Assembly: GCF_015471405.1 (NCBI RefSeq)
Contig: NZ_BLVZ01000010.1
Coordinates: 124,001-188,000, forward strand
Source: Pseudomonas cichorii
GTDB taxonomy: Bacteria > Pseudomonadota > Gammaproteobacteria > Pseudomonadales > Pseudomonadaceae
Direction of reading: 5' to 3'
Length of the DNA stretch: 64,000 nucleotides
This document shows, in pieces, positions 23,620-33,082 of this stretch (within the stretch, counting starts at the first letter, position 1; the number at the start of each line of letters is the position of its first letter). The notes under the pieces were generated by a model that searched no databases, was not told the origin of the DNA, and worked only from the letters and a program-made list of their open reading frames with translations. The translations under genes were made by a program, and so were the position numbers.

Positions 23620-25494
23620 CTAGCGCCCAGCCCCTCTCAACGCTTTCACCTGCTCTCGCACATCGGCAGGTTTAGCTGCATCGGCCGCAATCGCAGCGCC
23701 TGCAACCAGCACCACTCTCGACCACAGGCGACGAAACAGCTTCTTGTCCGGCGCATAGCTGAAGAAGCTGCCCCACAAACCTTGCAACGCCAGCGGGATC
23801 ACCGGCACCGGCGTCTCCTCGATCACACGGGTCATGCCGCCCTTGAAGCCACTGATTTCGCCATCGCGGGTCAGTTTGCCTTCCGGGAAGATGCAGACCA
23901 GTTCACCGTCCGCAAGGTATTGGGCAATCCGTTTGAACGCCTGCTCGTAGATTTCCAGGTCTTCGTTGCGCCCCGCAATCGGGATGGTACCGGCCGTGCG
24001 GAAAATGAAGTTGAGCACCGGCAGGCGATAGATCTTGTAATACATGACAAAACGGATCGGCCGCCGCACGGCGCCACCGATCAGCAACGCATCAACAAAG
24101 GACACATGGTTGCAGACCAGCAAGGCCGGGCCTTCTTCAGGGATCAGGTCCAGGTTGCGATGCTCGACGCGGTACATGGAATGGCTAAGCAGCCAGATCA
24201 TGAAACGCATGGTGAACTCGGGGACGATCTTGAAGATGTAGGCGTTGACCGCGATGTTCATCAGCGAGATCACCAGGAACAACTGCGGGATCGACAGTTT
24301 GGCGAAGCTGAGCATCAGGATGGAAACGATGGCCGACACCACCATGAACAGCGCATTGAGAATGTTGTTGGAAGCAATGACCCGCGAGCGCTCCTTCTCC
24401 GGGGTTCGGGACTGGATCAGCGCGTACAGCGGCACGATGTAAAAGCCACCGAAAACCCCGATCCCGAGAATATCCAGCAATACCCACCAGGCCTGTCCAT
24501 AGGAAAGCACGGCCAGCCAGTCGTTGGCCTGCACGTTCTGCGGGAATCCGCCCGAATGCCACCACAGCAACAAGCCAAACACCGTCAGCCCCATGGAGCC
24601 GAACGGCACCAGACCAATCTCGACCTTGTGGCCGGACATCCGCTCACAAAGCAACGAGCCCAGAGCAATACCGATGGAGAACACCGTCAGGATCAGTGTG
24701 ACAACGGTTTCGTCGCCGTACATCCACTCCTTGGCGTAGGCCGGGATCTGTGTCAGGTAAATAGCCCCCACGAACCAGAACCAGGAGTTGCCGACAATCG
24801 AGCGCGACACCGCAGGTGTTTGCCCAAGCCCCATGCGCAAGGTAGCCCAGGACTGGGTGAAGATATTCCAGTTCAGCTTCATTTCCGGGGAAGCCGCTGG
24901 CGCTTTCGGAATGCCGTAACTGGCCACGAAACCCAGGCATGCCACCAGCACAATGGCGGCAGATACCACGAAGGCGTAATGACTGGAGGACATCATGATC
25001 CCGGCGCCAATGGTGCCCGCAAGGATCGCCAGGAAGGTGCCCATTTCCACCAGCCCGTTCCCGCCGACCAACTCGTTCTCACGCAGGTGCTGCGGCAGGA
25101 TCGAATACTTGACCGGCCCGAACAGTGCCGAATGAGTGCCCATGGCAAACAGCGCCAGCAACATCATCCACAGATGATCAAACAGAAACCCGGCAGCACC
25201 GACCACCATGATGCCGATCTCCGCAAGCTTGATAAGCCGGATCAGCGCATCCTTGGGGTACTTCTCGCCAAACTGCCCGGCCAAGGCCGAAAACAGAAAG
25301 AACGGCAGGATGAACAACAAGGCGCACAAGTTGACGTAGATCGAACGGTCGCCGTCGATGCTCAACTTGTAAAGGATGGCGAGAATCAGTGACTGCTTGA
25401 AGATGTTGTCATTGAATGCCCCAAGGGACTGGGTGATGAAAAACGGCAGAAAGCGCCGTTTTCCGAGCAGGCTGAATTGTGACTGTTGGCTCAT
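23620..25494 (-). CDS. LplT-like lysophospholipid flippase fused to PlsC-type acyltransferase
   Basis: 624-residue two-domain membrane protein. Residues about 1-415 are a 12-helix MFS domain resembling LplT (FFITQSLGAFNDNIFKQSL). Residues about 425-624 are a 1-acylglycerol-phosphate acyltransferase domain with NHVSFVD (NHX4D motif), GRNEDLEI and FPEGKLTRDG. The pair should flip lysophospholipids inward and re-acylate them, i.e. recycle membrane lipids. E. coli Aas has an additional acyl-ACP synthetase domain that is absent here. It is divergent from the transporter-kinase gene, with 217 bases between them. Confidence 0.92.
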   Translation of the reverse strand: MSQQSQFSLLGKRRFLPFFITQSLGAFNDNIFKQSLILAILYKLSIDGDRSIYVNLCALLFILPFFLFSALAGQFGEKYPKDALIRLIKLAEIGIMVVGAAGFLFDHLWMMLLALFAMGTHSALFGPVKYSILPQHLRENELVGGNGLVEMGTFLAILAGTIGAGIMMSSSHYAFVVSAAIVLVACLGFVASYGIPKAPAASPEMKLNWNIFTQSWATLRMGLGQTPAVSRSIVGNSWFWFVGAIYLTQIPAYAKEWMYGDETVVTLILTVFSIGIALGSLLCERMSGHKVEIGLVPFGSMGLTVFGLLLWWHSGGFPQNVQANDWLAVLSYGQAWWVLLDILGIGVFGGFYIVPLYALIQSRTPEKERSRVIASNNILNALFMVVSAIVSILMLSFAKLSIPQLFLVISLMNIAVNAYIFKIVPEFTMRFMIWLLSHSMYRVEHRNLDLIPEEGPALLVCNHVSFVDALLIGGAVRRPIRFVMYYKIYRLPVLNFIFRTAGTIPIAGRNEDLEIYEQAFKRIAQYLADGELVCIFPEGKLTRDGEISGFKGGMTRVIEETPVPVIPLALQGLWGSFFSYAPDKKLFRRLWSRVVLVAGAAIAADAAKPADVREQVKALRGAGR

Positions 25495-25711
25495 CGTCCG
25501 TGGTCCTGAATGGCTTGGCTAATTGGAAGTTCTGAATCCAATCCGGAGCACATTGAAGACGTAACGTTGCCGGATGTCGATAGGCCCGCTCCTGCAACCT
25601 GGAAATACGTCTCCTGCGACATAACACCACGCTCGACCTTGGTCGAGAAAGACGAACGCCAGGCATCGTGCGAGACTGCCGGTTCGAGATCGATACACTC
25701 TGGAAATTCAT

Positions 25712-28700
25712 ATGTCGCTGTCCAGCGGGCTGATTGCTGCCGTTGCCCTGACCTATATGGCCATCATGTTTGCCATTGCCTTCTATGGCGACCGGTACAG
25801 CGCCTCGCTGCGCCCGACCATGCGCGCCTGGGTCTATAGCCTTTCGCTGGCTGTTTATTGCACAAGCTGGACCTTCTTCGGGGCTGTGGGCCAGGCGGCC
25901 GAGCAATTATGGTCGTTTTTGCCGATCTATCTGGGGCCTATCGTCTTGATGCTGCTCGCACCCTGGGTGCTGCAGAAGATGGTGTTGATCAGCAAGCAGG
26001 AAAACATCACCTCGATTGCCGACTTCATTGCTGCGCGCTACGGCAAGTCGCAACCGCTGGCGATCATGGTGACGCTGATCTGCCTGATCGGGATGCTGCC
26101 GTACATTGCCCTGCAGCTCAAAGGCATCGTGCTGGGAGTCAATATCCTGATCGGTGCCGGCCCCGACTCAACCGGCACTCGCGCCCAGGACACAGCGCTG
26201 GTGGTCTCGGTGGTTCTGGCGCTGTTCACCATCGTGTTCGGTGCCCGCAACCTCGACGTCACCGAACACCATCGCGGCATGGTGCTGGCGATTGCCTTTG
26301 AAGCGCTGGTCAAGCTGCTGGCGTTCATGGCGGTCGGGGTGTTCGTCACCTTTGGCCTGTACGATGGCTTCGATGACCTGTTCAATCAGGCGAAGCTCGC
26401 ACCGCGCCTTGAGGAATACTGGAAAGAAACCATCAACTGGCCAGCGATGATTGTGCAGACCGGCGTGGCGATGATGGCGATTGTCTGTCTGCCCCGGCAG
26501 TTCCACGTCACCGTGGTCGAGAACATCGAACCCCAGGACTTGCACCTGGCCAAATGGGTATTCCCCGCTTATCTGGCCCTGGCCGCGCTGTTCGTGGTGC
26601 CCATTGCTCTGGCCGGGCAAATGCTGTTGCCAGGTTCCATGCTGCCCGACTCGTTCGTCATCAGCCTGCCGCTGGCCCATGCGCATCCATCACTGGCGTT
26701 GCTGGCATTTATCGGTGGTGCTTCGGCAGCCACCGGCATGGTGATCGTCGCCAGTGTCGCGCTGTCGACCATGATCTCCAACGACATGCTGCTGCCCTGG
26801 CTGCTGAGGCGCAAGAATACGGAGCGGCCGTTCGAGGCGTTCCGCTACTGGATGCTATCGGTACGCCGCATCAGCATTGTGGTGATCCTGCTGCTGGCCT
26901 ATGTCAGCTATCGCATGCTAGGTTCCACGGCGAGTCTGGCAACCATCGGCCAGATTGCCTTTGCCGCCATCACCCAACTGGCTCCTGCCATGTTTGGTGC
27001 GTTGTACTGGAAACAGGCCAACCGCCGAGGCGTATTCGCCGGTCTCGCGGCGGGTATCTTCATCTGGTTCTACACCCTGGTACTGCCGGTCGTGGCCCAC
27101 GGCATGGATTGGTCGCTGGACAACTTCCCCTTGCTGAGCTGGCTGCACAGCAACCCCCTGGACTTGCCAATCACGCCAATGACCCAGAGCGTCGTGCTGT
27201 CAATGCTGGGTAACTGCACGCTGTTCGTCTGGGTATCGATGCTGTCGCGCACCCGCGTTTCGGAACACTGGCAGGCAGGCCGTTTCATCGGTCAGGAAAC
27301 CCATGTGCGCCCTGGCAGCCGCCCGTTGCTGGCTGTTCAGGTCGAAGACCTGCTGAGCCTGTCATCACGCTTTGTCGGCGAAGAACGAGCCCGGCAGAGT
27401 TTCATCCGCTTCTCCTATCGTCAGGGCAAGAGCTTCAACCCGAACCAGAACGCCAACGGCGAATGGATCGCCCATACCGAACGGCTGCTGGCCGGGGTGC
27501 TGGGCACTTCATCGGCCAGAGCCGTGGTCAAGGCGGCCATCGAAGGCCGGGACATGCAGCTTGAAGACGTGGTACGTATCGCCGACGAAGCGTCGGAAGT
27601 GCTGCAATTCAACCGCGCTCTGCTGCAAGGCGCCATCGAGAACATCACCCAGGGCATCAGTGTCGTCGATCAGTCCCTGAGGCTGGTGGCCTGGAATCAT
27701 CGCTATCTGGAGCTGTTCAATTATCCGGACGGTTTGATCAGCGTCGGACGCCCGATTGCCGACATCATCCGCTACAACGCCGAACGTGGCCTGTGTGGAC
27801 CGGGCGAAGCCGAGGTCCACGTTGCACGTCGACTGCACTGGATGCGTCAGGGCCGGGCACACACATCAGAGCGGCTGTTCCCCAATGGCCGGGTTATCGA
27901 GCTGATCGGCAACCCGATGCCTGGCGGCGGGTTCGTGATGAGCTTCACCGATATTTCTGCATTCCGCGACGCCGAGCATGCCCTCAAGGGCGCCAATGAA
28001 AGCCTTGAACAACGAGTCGCAGAGCGGACCCACGAGCTGTCGCAACTGAATCTGGCATTGACCGAAGCCAAAGGAATAGCCGAGTCCGCCAACGAATCCA
28101 AGACTCGCTTTCTCGCCGCCGTCAGCCACGACCTGATGCAACCGCTGAATGCCGCCCGGCTGTTTTCCGCTGCGTTGTCTCATCAGGAAGAAGGCATCTC
28201 CAGTGACGCGCAGCAATTGATCCAGCATCTGGACAGTTCGTTGCGTTCTGCCGAAGACCTGATCAGCGACTTGCTCGATATATCGCGTCTGGAAAACGGC
28301 AAGATCACGCCTGATCGGCAACCTTTCGCCCTGAATGCGCTGTTCGACACACTGGGCGCAGAGTTCAAGGCGCTGGCTCAGGAGCAGGGTCTGAAGTTTC
28401 GGGTCAGGGGCAGCAAACTGCGGATCGACAGCGACATAAAACTGCTGCGCCGCGTCCTGCAAAACTTCCTGACCAATGCCTTCCGCTATGCCAAAGGCCC
28501 GATATTGCTCGGTGTCAGGCGTCATGGTGGCAACCTGAGCCTGGAAGTCTGGGACCGCGGCCCTGGTATTCCCGAAGACAAGCAGAAAGTGATTTTCGAG
28601 GAGTTCAAACGCCTGGACAGCCATCAGACCCACGCTGCAAAAGGCCTGGGGCTTGGTCTGGCGATTGCCGACGGCCTGTGTCGAGTGCTCGATCACCCGT

Positions 28701-29185
28701 TGCAGGTCAAATCATGGCCGGGCAAAGGCAGCATGTTCAGTGTCACCGTTCCTCTGGCTCAACCACTGGCGTTGGTCCCCCACACACCAACCGAACCCAA
28801 CCGTGTGGTGATGAACGGCATTCAGGTCCTGTGTGTCGACAATGAAGACAGCATTCTGATCGGCATGAACAGCCTGCTGTCACGCTGGGGCTGCCAGGTG
28901 TGGACCGCCCGCAATCGTCAGGAGTGCGAAACCCTGCTCAACAACGGCATTCGCCCGGAACTGGCGCTGGTGGACTATCACCTGGACGAAGGTGAAATAG
29001 GTACGGAATTGATGGCCTGGCTGCGTACACGGCTGGGACAACCCGTGCCGGGAGTGCTGATCAGCGCCGACGGTCGCCCGGAGCTGATTGCCCAGGTGCA
29101 TGCGGCCGGGCTGGATTACCTGCCCAAACCGGTCAAGCCAGCGGCCCTGCGGGCGTTGTTGAGCAGGCATGTGCAACTGAGTTGA
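25712..29185 (+). CDS. mxtR: Transporter-linked hybrid histidine kinase (MxtR/CrbS-like)
   Basis: 1157-residue membrane sensor. Residues about 1-510 form a sodium/solute symporter (SLC5) domain with about 13 helices. A PAS domain lies at about 625-745, followed by a coiled linker, a HisKA domain with the phospho-acceptor His806 (AAVSHDLMQPLNAARL), a HATPase domain (N-box LTNAFRYAKG; WDRGPGIPED; GLGLGLAIADG) and a receiver domain with Asp1088 (ALVDYHLDEG) and Lys in YLPKPVKP. This order matches MxtR/CrbS, which with ErdR/CrbR controls acetate utilisation genes. No response-regulator gene is adjacent, as in P. aeruginosa from recall. The symbol is by architecture and not proven. Confidence 0.88.
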   Translation: MSLSSGLIAAVALTYMAIMFAIAFYGDRYSASLRPTMRAWVYSLSLAVYCTSWTFFGAVGQAAEQLWSFLPIYLGPIVLMLLAPWVLQKMVLISKQENITSIADFIAARYGKSQPLAIMVTLICLIGMLPYIALQLKGIVLGVNILIGAGPDSTGTRAQDTALVVSVVLALFTIVFGARNLDVTEHHRGMVLAIAFEALVKLLAFMAVGVFVTFGLYDGFDDLFNQAKLAPRLEEYWKETINWPAMIVQTGVAMMAIVCLPRQFHVTVVENIEPQDLHLAKWVFPAYLALAALFVVPIALAGQMLLPGSMLPDSFVISLPLAHAHPSLALLAFIGGASAATGMVIVASVALSTMISNDMLLPWLLRRKNTERPFEAFRYWMLSVRRISIVVILLLAYVSYRMLGSTASLATIGQIAFAAITQLAPAMFGALYWKQANRRGVFAGLAAGIFIWFYTLVLPVVAHGMDWSLDNFPLLSWLHSNPLDLPITPMTQSVVLSMLGNCTLFVWVSMLSRTRVSEHWQAGRFIGQETHVRPGSRPLLAVQVEDLLSLSSRFVGEERARQSFIRFSYRQGKSFNPNQNANGEWIAHTERLLAGVLGTSSARAVVKAAIEGRDMQLEDVVRIADEASEVLQFNRALLQGAIENITQGISVVDQSLRLVAWNHRYLELFNYPDGLISVGRPIADIIRYNAERGLCGPGEAEVHVARRLHWMRQGRAHTSERLFPNGRVIELIGNPMPGGGFVMSFTDISAFRDAEHALKGANESLEQRVAERTHELSQLNLALTEAKGIAESANESKTRFLAAVSHDLMQPLNAARLFSAALSHQEEGISSDAQQLIQHLDSSLRSAEDLISDLLDISRLENGKITPDRQPFALNALFDTLGAEFKALAQEQGLKFRVRGSKLRIDSDIKLLRRVLQNFLTNAFRYAKGPILLGVRRHGGNLSLEVWDRGPGIPEDKQKVIFEEFKRLDSHQTHAAKGLGLGLAIADGLCRVLDHPLQVKSWPGKGSMFSVTVPLAQPLALVPHTPTEPNRVVMNGIQVLCVDNEDSILIGMNSLLSRWGCQVWTARNRQECETLLNNGIRPELALVDYHLDEGEIGTELMAWLRTRLGQPVPGVLISADGRPELIAQVHAAGLDYLPKPVKPAALRALLSRHVQLS

Positions 29186-29228
29186 ATACTCAGGAGTAAT
29201 GCGTTCAGTCAAGGTCATGAATAACTTT

Positions 29229-29316
29229 GTGGGAGGCAGCTTGCTGGCGACTTGAGCGTACAGACGCAGAATATCTGCCGGCTTCCAGGCCTCTTCGCCA
29301 GCAGGCTGCCTCCCAT
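29229..29316. repeat. Inverted repeat of the GTGGGAGGCAGC family
   Basis: GTGGGAGGCAGCTTGCTGGC followed by GA (29229-29250) and its near-complement TCGCCAGCAGGCTGCCTCCC ending in A (29295-29315) flank about 45 bases. This is a Pseudomonas intergenic repeat pair that can fold into a long hairpin. It lies between the convergent mxtR-like gene and aceK. Confidence 0.85.
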
Positions 29317-29356
29317 ACGTTTTGTTTGTGCCTTAACTGATAGGCATTAGGCTGTA

Positions 29357-29388
29357 AGCGAATTCATTCGCGAATGAATTGGCTCCTG
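29357..29388. repeat. REP copy overlapping the aceK 3' end
   Basis: The sequence AGCGAATTCATTCGCGAATG followed by AATTGGCTCCTG is a compact palindromic copy of the GTAGGAGCGAATTC repeat. The aceK stop (29364-29366) and its last several codons lie inside it. Confidence 0.85.
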
Positions 29389-31088
29389 CACCGCCGATAC
29401 GGGAACACATCGATCACCTTGCCGGCCCGAATCTCCGCTTGCAGCCCTTTCCAATACTCGGCGTCGTACAGCTCGCCATGCAGGCTGTCGAACAGGCGGC
29501 GCTGTTGCAGGTCGGCAAACAGAAAAGGCGGAAACTCCTCGGGGAATACATCCATCGGGCCAATGGAATACCAAGGCTCGCAGGCCATTTCATCCTCGGG
29601 CGTACGCGGCGTCGGAATGCGGCGAAAGTTGGCTTCTGTGAGAAAGCAGATTTCGTCGTAGTCATAGAACACCACACGGCCATGACGGGTTACGCCAAAG
29701 TTCTTGAGCAACATATCGCCGGGAAAAATGTTCGCTGCCGCCAGTTGCTTGATCGCCAGCCCGTAATCATCCAGCACCTCGCGCATCTGTTCAGGGCTGG
29801 CCTGTTCCAGATAGAGGTTCAATGGAATCATGCGCCGCTCGGTCCAGCAGTGGCGAATCAACACTCTGTCCCCATCCTCCACCTCAACGGTGGAAGGTGC
29901 CACCTGCAACAGCTCGGCCAGGCACTCGGGCTCGAACTTGCTCAAGGGAAAGCGAAAATCGGCAAACTCCTGGGTATCCGCCATGCGCCCTACCCGGTCG
30001 ACGCTTTTCACCAATCGGTACTTGTCGATTACGGTCATGCGATCAACATTCTTGGAGGGCGAAAACCGGTCCTTGATGATCTTGAACACCGTATTGAAAC
30101 CCGGCAGCGTGAACACGCTCATGACCATGCCCCGTACTCCGGGGGCCATGATGAAACGGTCGTCGCTACTGGCCAGATGATGAATCAGTGCGCGATAGAA
30201 CTCGGACTTGCCTTGCTTGTAGAAACCGATGGAGGTGTACAGCTCGGCAATGTGCTTGCCGGGCAGAATACCTTTGAGAAACCCTACGAACGCTGCCGGC
30301 ACCGGTACGTCGACCATGAAATACGAACGGGTGAAGGAAAAGATGATCGACACCTCAGCCTCATCGGTGATCAGTGTATCGATCAGGACCCCGAGGCCTT
30401 CGCGGTGTACCAACGCAATGACCAGCGGCCATTGTTCCTCGCGGGTGTAGACGCGCCCCACCAGATAGGCACCCTTGTTGCGATAGAAGACCGATGAAAA
30501 CAGTTCGATACACAGCGTTGGGTCCTTGCACACCCAATCGGGCAGGTTTTCCCGCAGTCGGGCCTGTATTCGCTGTAGATCTGCGCCAAGATCCGCATAA
30601 GGCACCTCAAAGCGGTAATCGGCAAATATGCTCTCGAACATGGCCGCGATATCACCCAGCGGCCGGTAGCTGCGAATCTGCGCCATATGCTCATGAGCCT
30701 GTGCCGCAGGCCGTGTGCTATGGATGAACATGCGCTCGTCACTGATCAGATCATGACTGAACAGGCCGAAGAAAACCGAGTTGAACCAGGTTTCAGACAG
30801 CTCATCGTCCAGTCGCGAATCGATCAGCTCGATATAGACGCTTTTGACGTCAGGCCATGCCCTGACGTCCAGAGGCTGGGCACTGGCGATTGCGACAGCC
30901 TCCAGGTGCCCGATCACTTCGTTGACTTTCTGCTCATAGAGATTGATCCGCCCTGCCGAAGCGCTCTGGATCAACTGCCATTGCGCACGCTCGAAACGCT
31001 CCCGGGCACCGGCGGTTATCTGCCGGAAGTGCTCACGGTAATCATCGAAGCCGTCGAGGATCAGACGGGCAATAGCGATAGCGGACAT
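29364..31088 (-). CDS. aceK: Isocitrate dehydrogenase kinase/phosphatase AceK
   Basis: 574-residue bifunctional enzyme that phosphorylates and dephosphorylates isocitrate dehydrogenase, switching carbon to the glyoxylate shunt on acetate or fatty acids. Visible landmarks are the regulatory N-terminal half, then the kinase-like half with APGVRGMVMSVFTLPGFNTVFKIIKD in short blocks (ATP loop GVRGMVMSVF, Lys of FKIIKD), the Asp of GRMADTQEF and FYDYDEI. The start at 31088 has GAGG upstream. The C-terminal residues RSQFIRE and the stop are encoded by a REP element, so the natural end has been replaced or extended. Length is still near the family norm (about 570-580). No aceA or aceB is adjacent. 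Confidence 0.95.
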   Translation of the reverse strand: MSAIAIARLILDGFDDYREHFRQITAGARERFERAQWQLIQSASAGRINLYEQKVNEVIGHLEAVAIASAQPLDVRAWPDVKSVYIELIDSRLDDELSETWFNSVFFGLFSHDLISDERMFIHSTRPAAQAHEHMAQIRSYRPLGDIAAMFESIFADYRFEVPYADLGADLQRIQARLRENLPDWVCKDPTLCIELFSSVFYRNKGAYLVGRVYTREEQWPLVIALVHREGLGVLIDTLITDEAEVSIIFSFTRSYFMVDVPVPAAFVGFLKGILPGKHIAELYTSIGFYKQGKSEFYRALIHHLASSDDRFIMAPGVRGMVMSVFTLPGFNTVFKIIKDRFSPSKNVDRMTVIDKYRLVKSVDRVGRMADTQEFADFRFPLSKFEPECLAELLQVAPSTVEVEDGDRVLIRHCWTERRMIPLNLYLEQASPEQMREVLDDYGLAIKQLAAANIFPGDMLLKNFGVTRHGRVVFYDYDEICFLTEANFRRIPTPRTPEDEMACEPWYSIGPMDVFPEEFPPFLFADLQQRRLFDSLHGELYDAEYWKGLQAEIRAGKVIDVFPYRRCRSQFIRE

Positions 31089-31380
31089 GGACGAGCCTCA
31101 TGTCGAGACACTCAAAGCCTAGCCCAGTAACTCAAAAGCCTGACCCTGCCTTGCGTCAATGGCAAAAACCATGGCTGTGTTACACAAGACCATGTCGAGT
31201 GCAGCCCGGAACCCATAAAGGCTCTGGCACCACTTAACGGGGACATAGCCATAAATCCGCCATCATTTATAAACCTGCGATCCTCGCATCCCGATAACAT
31301 GATGGCTCGAAGATATTACTCATACCTTCTCCCACTCAAAAAAAACAATCAGGGAGTTTTTACGACACAAGGAGCGGTCA

Positions 31381-33006
31381 ATGTTTATCAGAAACATGCG
31401 TATTGGGATCAGAGCCTGTCTCGGCTTTGGATTAGTGGCTGTCTTACTCGCATTTGTAGGAATCTTCTGCCTGGGCAAAATGGCAGAACTGCGCTCAAGT
31501 GCAGAAATCATAGAACAGTCCTGGATGCCGGATATCGAGAACATGCACGATGCGGGCGCTGCTATCGCGTCCATTCGTATGGAGTCCCTTCGGCTGATCG
31601 CCATGCCGGCACCTGACAGCCAGTTACGCAGCAAGAAAGTCATCAACGACGCCAGAGGCGAACTGTTCACCCGCCTGCAAAGGCAAAAAGCCAAAACCAC
31701 CGACAGCCAGGAAACCACGTTGCTGGGCGACCTTGAAAGCAGCGCGACACGCTACCTGACACTGGTGGACAAGATCATCGCGCAAATAGACAGTCAGCAT
31801 TTCGATGACGCCAGGGCGATCCTTACCGACGAACTCACACCTCAGGGCCGCCTACTCGATGCCAGCCTGGAAGCCATGATCGGTTTCAGCCAAAAAGGCG
31901 CCGACAATGCTGCCAACGAGGCAGCCGAGCTGTATGACTCCACGAAAACCATCGTGTCCCTGATCATTTCCGTCGCCTTGCTGGGGACCGTGTTGCTGGC
32001 ATGGCTGCTGACCCGCAGCATCGTCAAACCGATCAGCGAAGCATTGGCTGTTGCGCAGACCATCGCCCAAGGCAACCTGCGCGCCTCGATCCAGATTGAA
32101 GGCTCGGATGAGCCGGCACAGTTGCTGAAGGCATTGTCGGCCATGCAGACCAACCTGCGCTCGACCATCCAGAGCATCAGCGAGTCGTCATCACAACTGG
32201 CCTCGGCGGCCGAAGAGATGAGTTCGGTCATGGAGCAGAGCACACGCGGCCTGCAGGCACAGAATGATGAGATCGAACTGGCGGCCACTGCGGTCAACCA
32301 GATGAGCGCTGCGGTGGATGAAGTGGCCAGCAACGCCGTATCGACCTCACAAGCGTCCAAGGCCTCGGATGCCGACAGCCAGCATGGTCATCGTCAGGTT
32401 GCCGAAACCATCGAGTCCATCGAAGGGCTGGTCACCGAAGTGCTGGGCGCATCGGAACAGGCACAGGAGCTGGCGACACAAGCGCAGGACATCACCAAGG
32501 TACTGGAAGTCATCAGGGGCATCGCCGACCAGACCAACCTGCTGGCACTCAACGCCGCCATCGAAGCCGCACGAGCCGGTGAAGCCGGTCGGGGGTTTGC
32601 AGTAGTCGCCGATGAGGTGCGCTCGCTGGCCAAACGCACGCAGGACTCGACGCAGGAAATCGAGCAGATGATCAGCAGCATTCAGAACGGCACCCATCAG
32701 ACAGTCGGTGCCATGCAGAACAGCGCACAACAGGCCGGACAAACCCTCAAGCGTGCCAGCAGCGCAGGTCAGGCCCTTGAGAAGATCACGGCGGCCATTT
32801 CTGAAATCAACCAGCGCAATCTGGTGATTGCCAGCGCTGCTGAACAGCAGTCGCTGGTAGCGCGGGAAGTGGATCGCAGCCTGGTGAGCATTCGTGACCT
32901 GTCTACACAAACCGCCGCAGGAGCGACCCAGACCTCGGCAGCCAGCCATGAACTGTCACGCCTGGCCATTGGCCTGAATGGCTTGGTAGCGCGCTTCGCG
33001 TTGTAA
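31381..33006 (+). CDS. Methyl-accepting chemotaxis protein, four-helix-bundle sensor
   Basis: 541-residue chemoreceptor. TM1 is at about 10-32, a periplasmic four-helix bundle (4HB_MCP type) at about 35-185, TM2 at about 187-210, HAMP at about 211-262 (TRSIVKPISEAL), and the signalling domain at about 270-541 with the tip DQTNLLALNAAIEAARAGEA at about 380-400. Ligand unknown; 4HB receptors often bind amino acids or organic acids. AAGGAG precedes the ATG. It stands alone, and its 3' end faces a REP palindrome and lpxO. Confidence 0.93.
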   Translation: MFIRNMRIGIRACLGFGLVAVLLAFVGIFCLGKMAELRSSAEIIEQSWMPDIENMHDAGAAIASIRMESLRLIAMPAPDSQLRSKKVINDARGELFTRLQRQKAKTTDSQETTLLGDLESSATRYLTLVDKIIAQIDSQHFDDARAILTDELTPQGRLLDASLEAMIGFSQKGADNAANEAAELYDSTKTIVSLIISVALLGTVLLAWLLTRSIVKPISEALAVAQTIAQGNLRASIQIEGSDEPAQLLKALSAMQTNLRSTIQSISESSSQLASAAEEMSSVMEQSTRGLQAQNDEIELAATAVNQMSAAVDEVASNAVSTSQASKASDADSQHGHRQVAETIESIEGLVTEVLGASEQAQELATQAQDITKVLEVIRGIADQTNLLALNAAIEAARAGEAGRGFAVVADEVRSLAKRTQDSTQEIEQMISSIQNGTHQTVGAMQNSAQQAGQTLKRASSAGQALEKITAAISEINQRNLVIASAAEQQSLVAREVDRSLVSIRDLSTQTAAGATQTSAASHELSRLAIGLNGLVARFAL

Positions 33007-33016
33007 CAGGCAACCC

Positions 33017-33068
33017 CGGTAGGAGCGAATTCATTCGCGACCCGTCTCGCGAATGAATTCTCCTACCG
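33017..33068. repeat. Compact REP palindrome
   Basis: GGTAGGAGCGAATTCATTCG followed by CGA, a CCCGTC loop, then TCGCGAATGAATTCTCCTAC followed by CG, form a nearly perfect long hairpin. Placed between the convergent chemoreceptor and lpxO genes, it may serve as a shared terminator. Confidence 0.85.
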
Positions 33069-33082
33069 ATAAGGCATTCGGC

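Noticed and set aside
23419..25392. Long plus-strand open frame (657 codons) rich in His/Gln
   Set aside because: It begins inside the chemoreceptor gene in another frame and runs antisense to the LplT-PlsC gene; His/Gln richness is typical of shadow frames.
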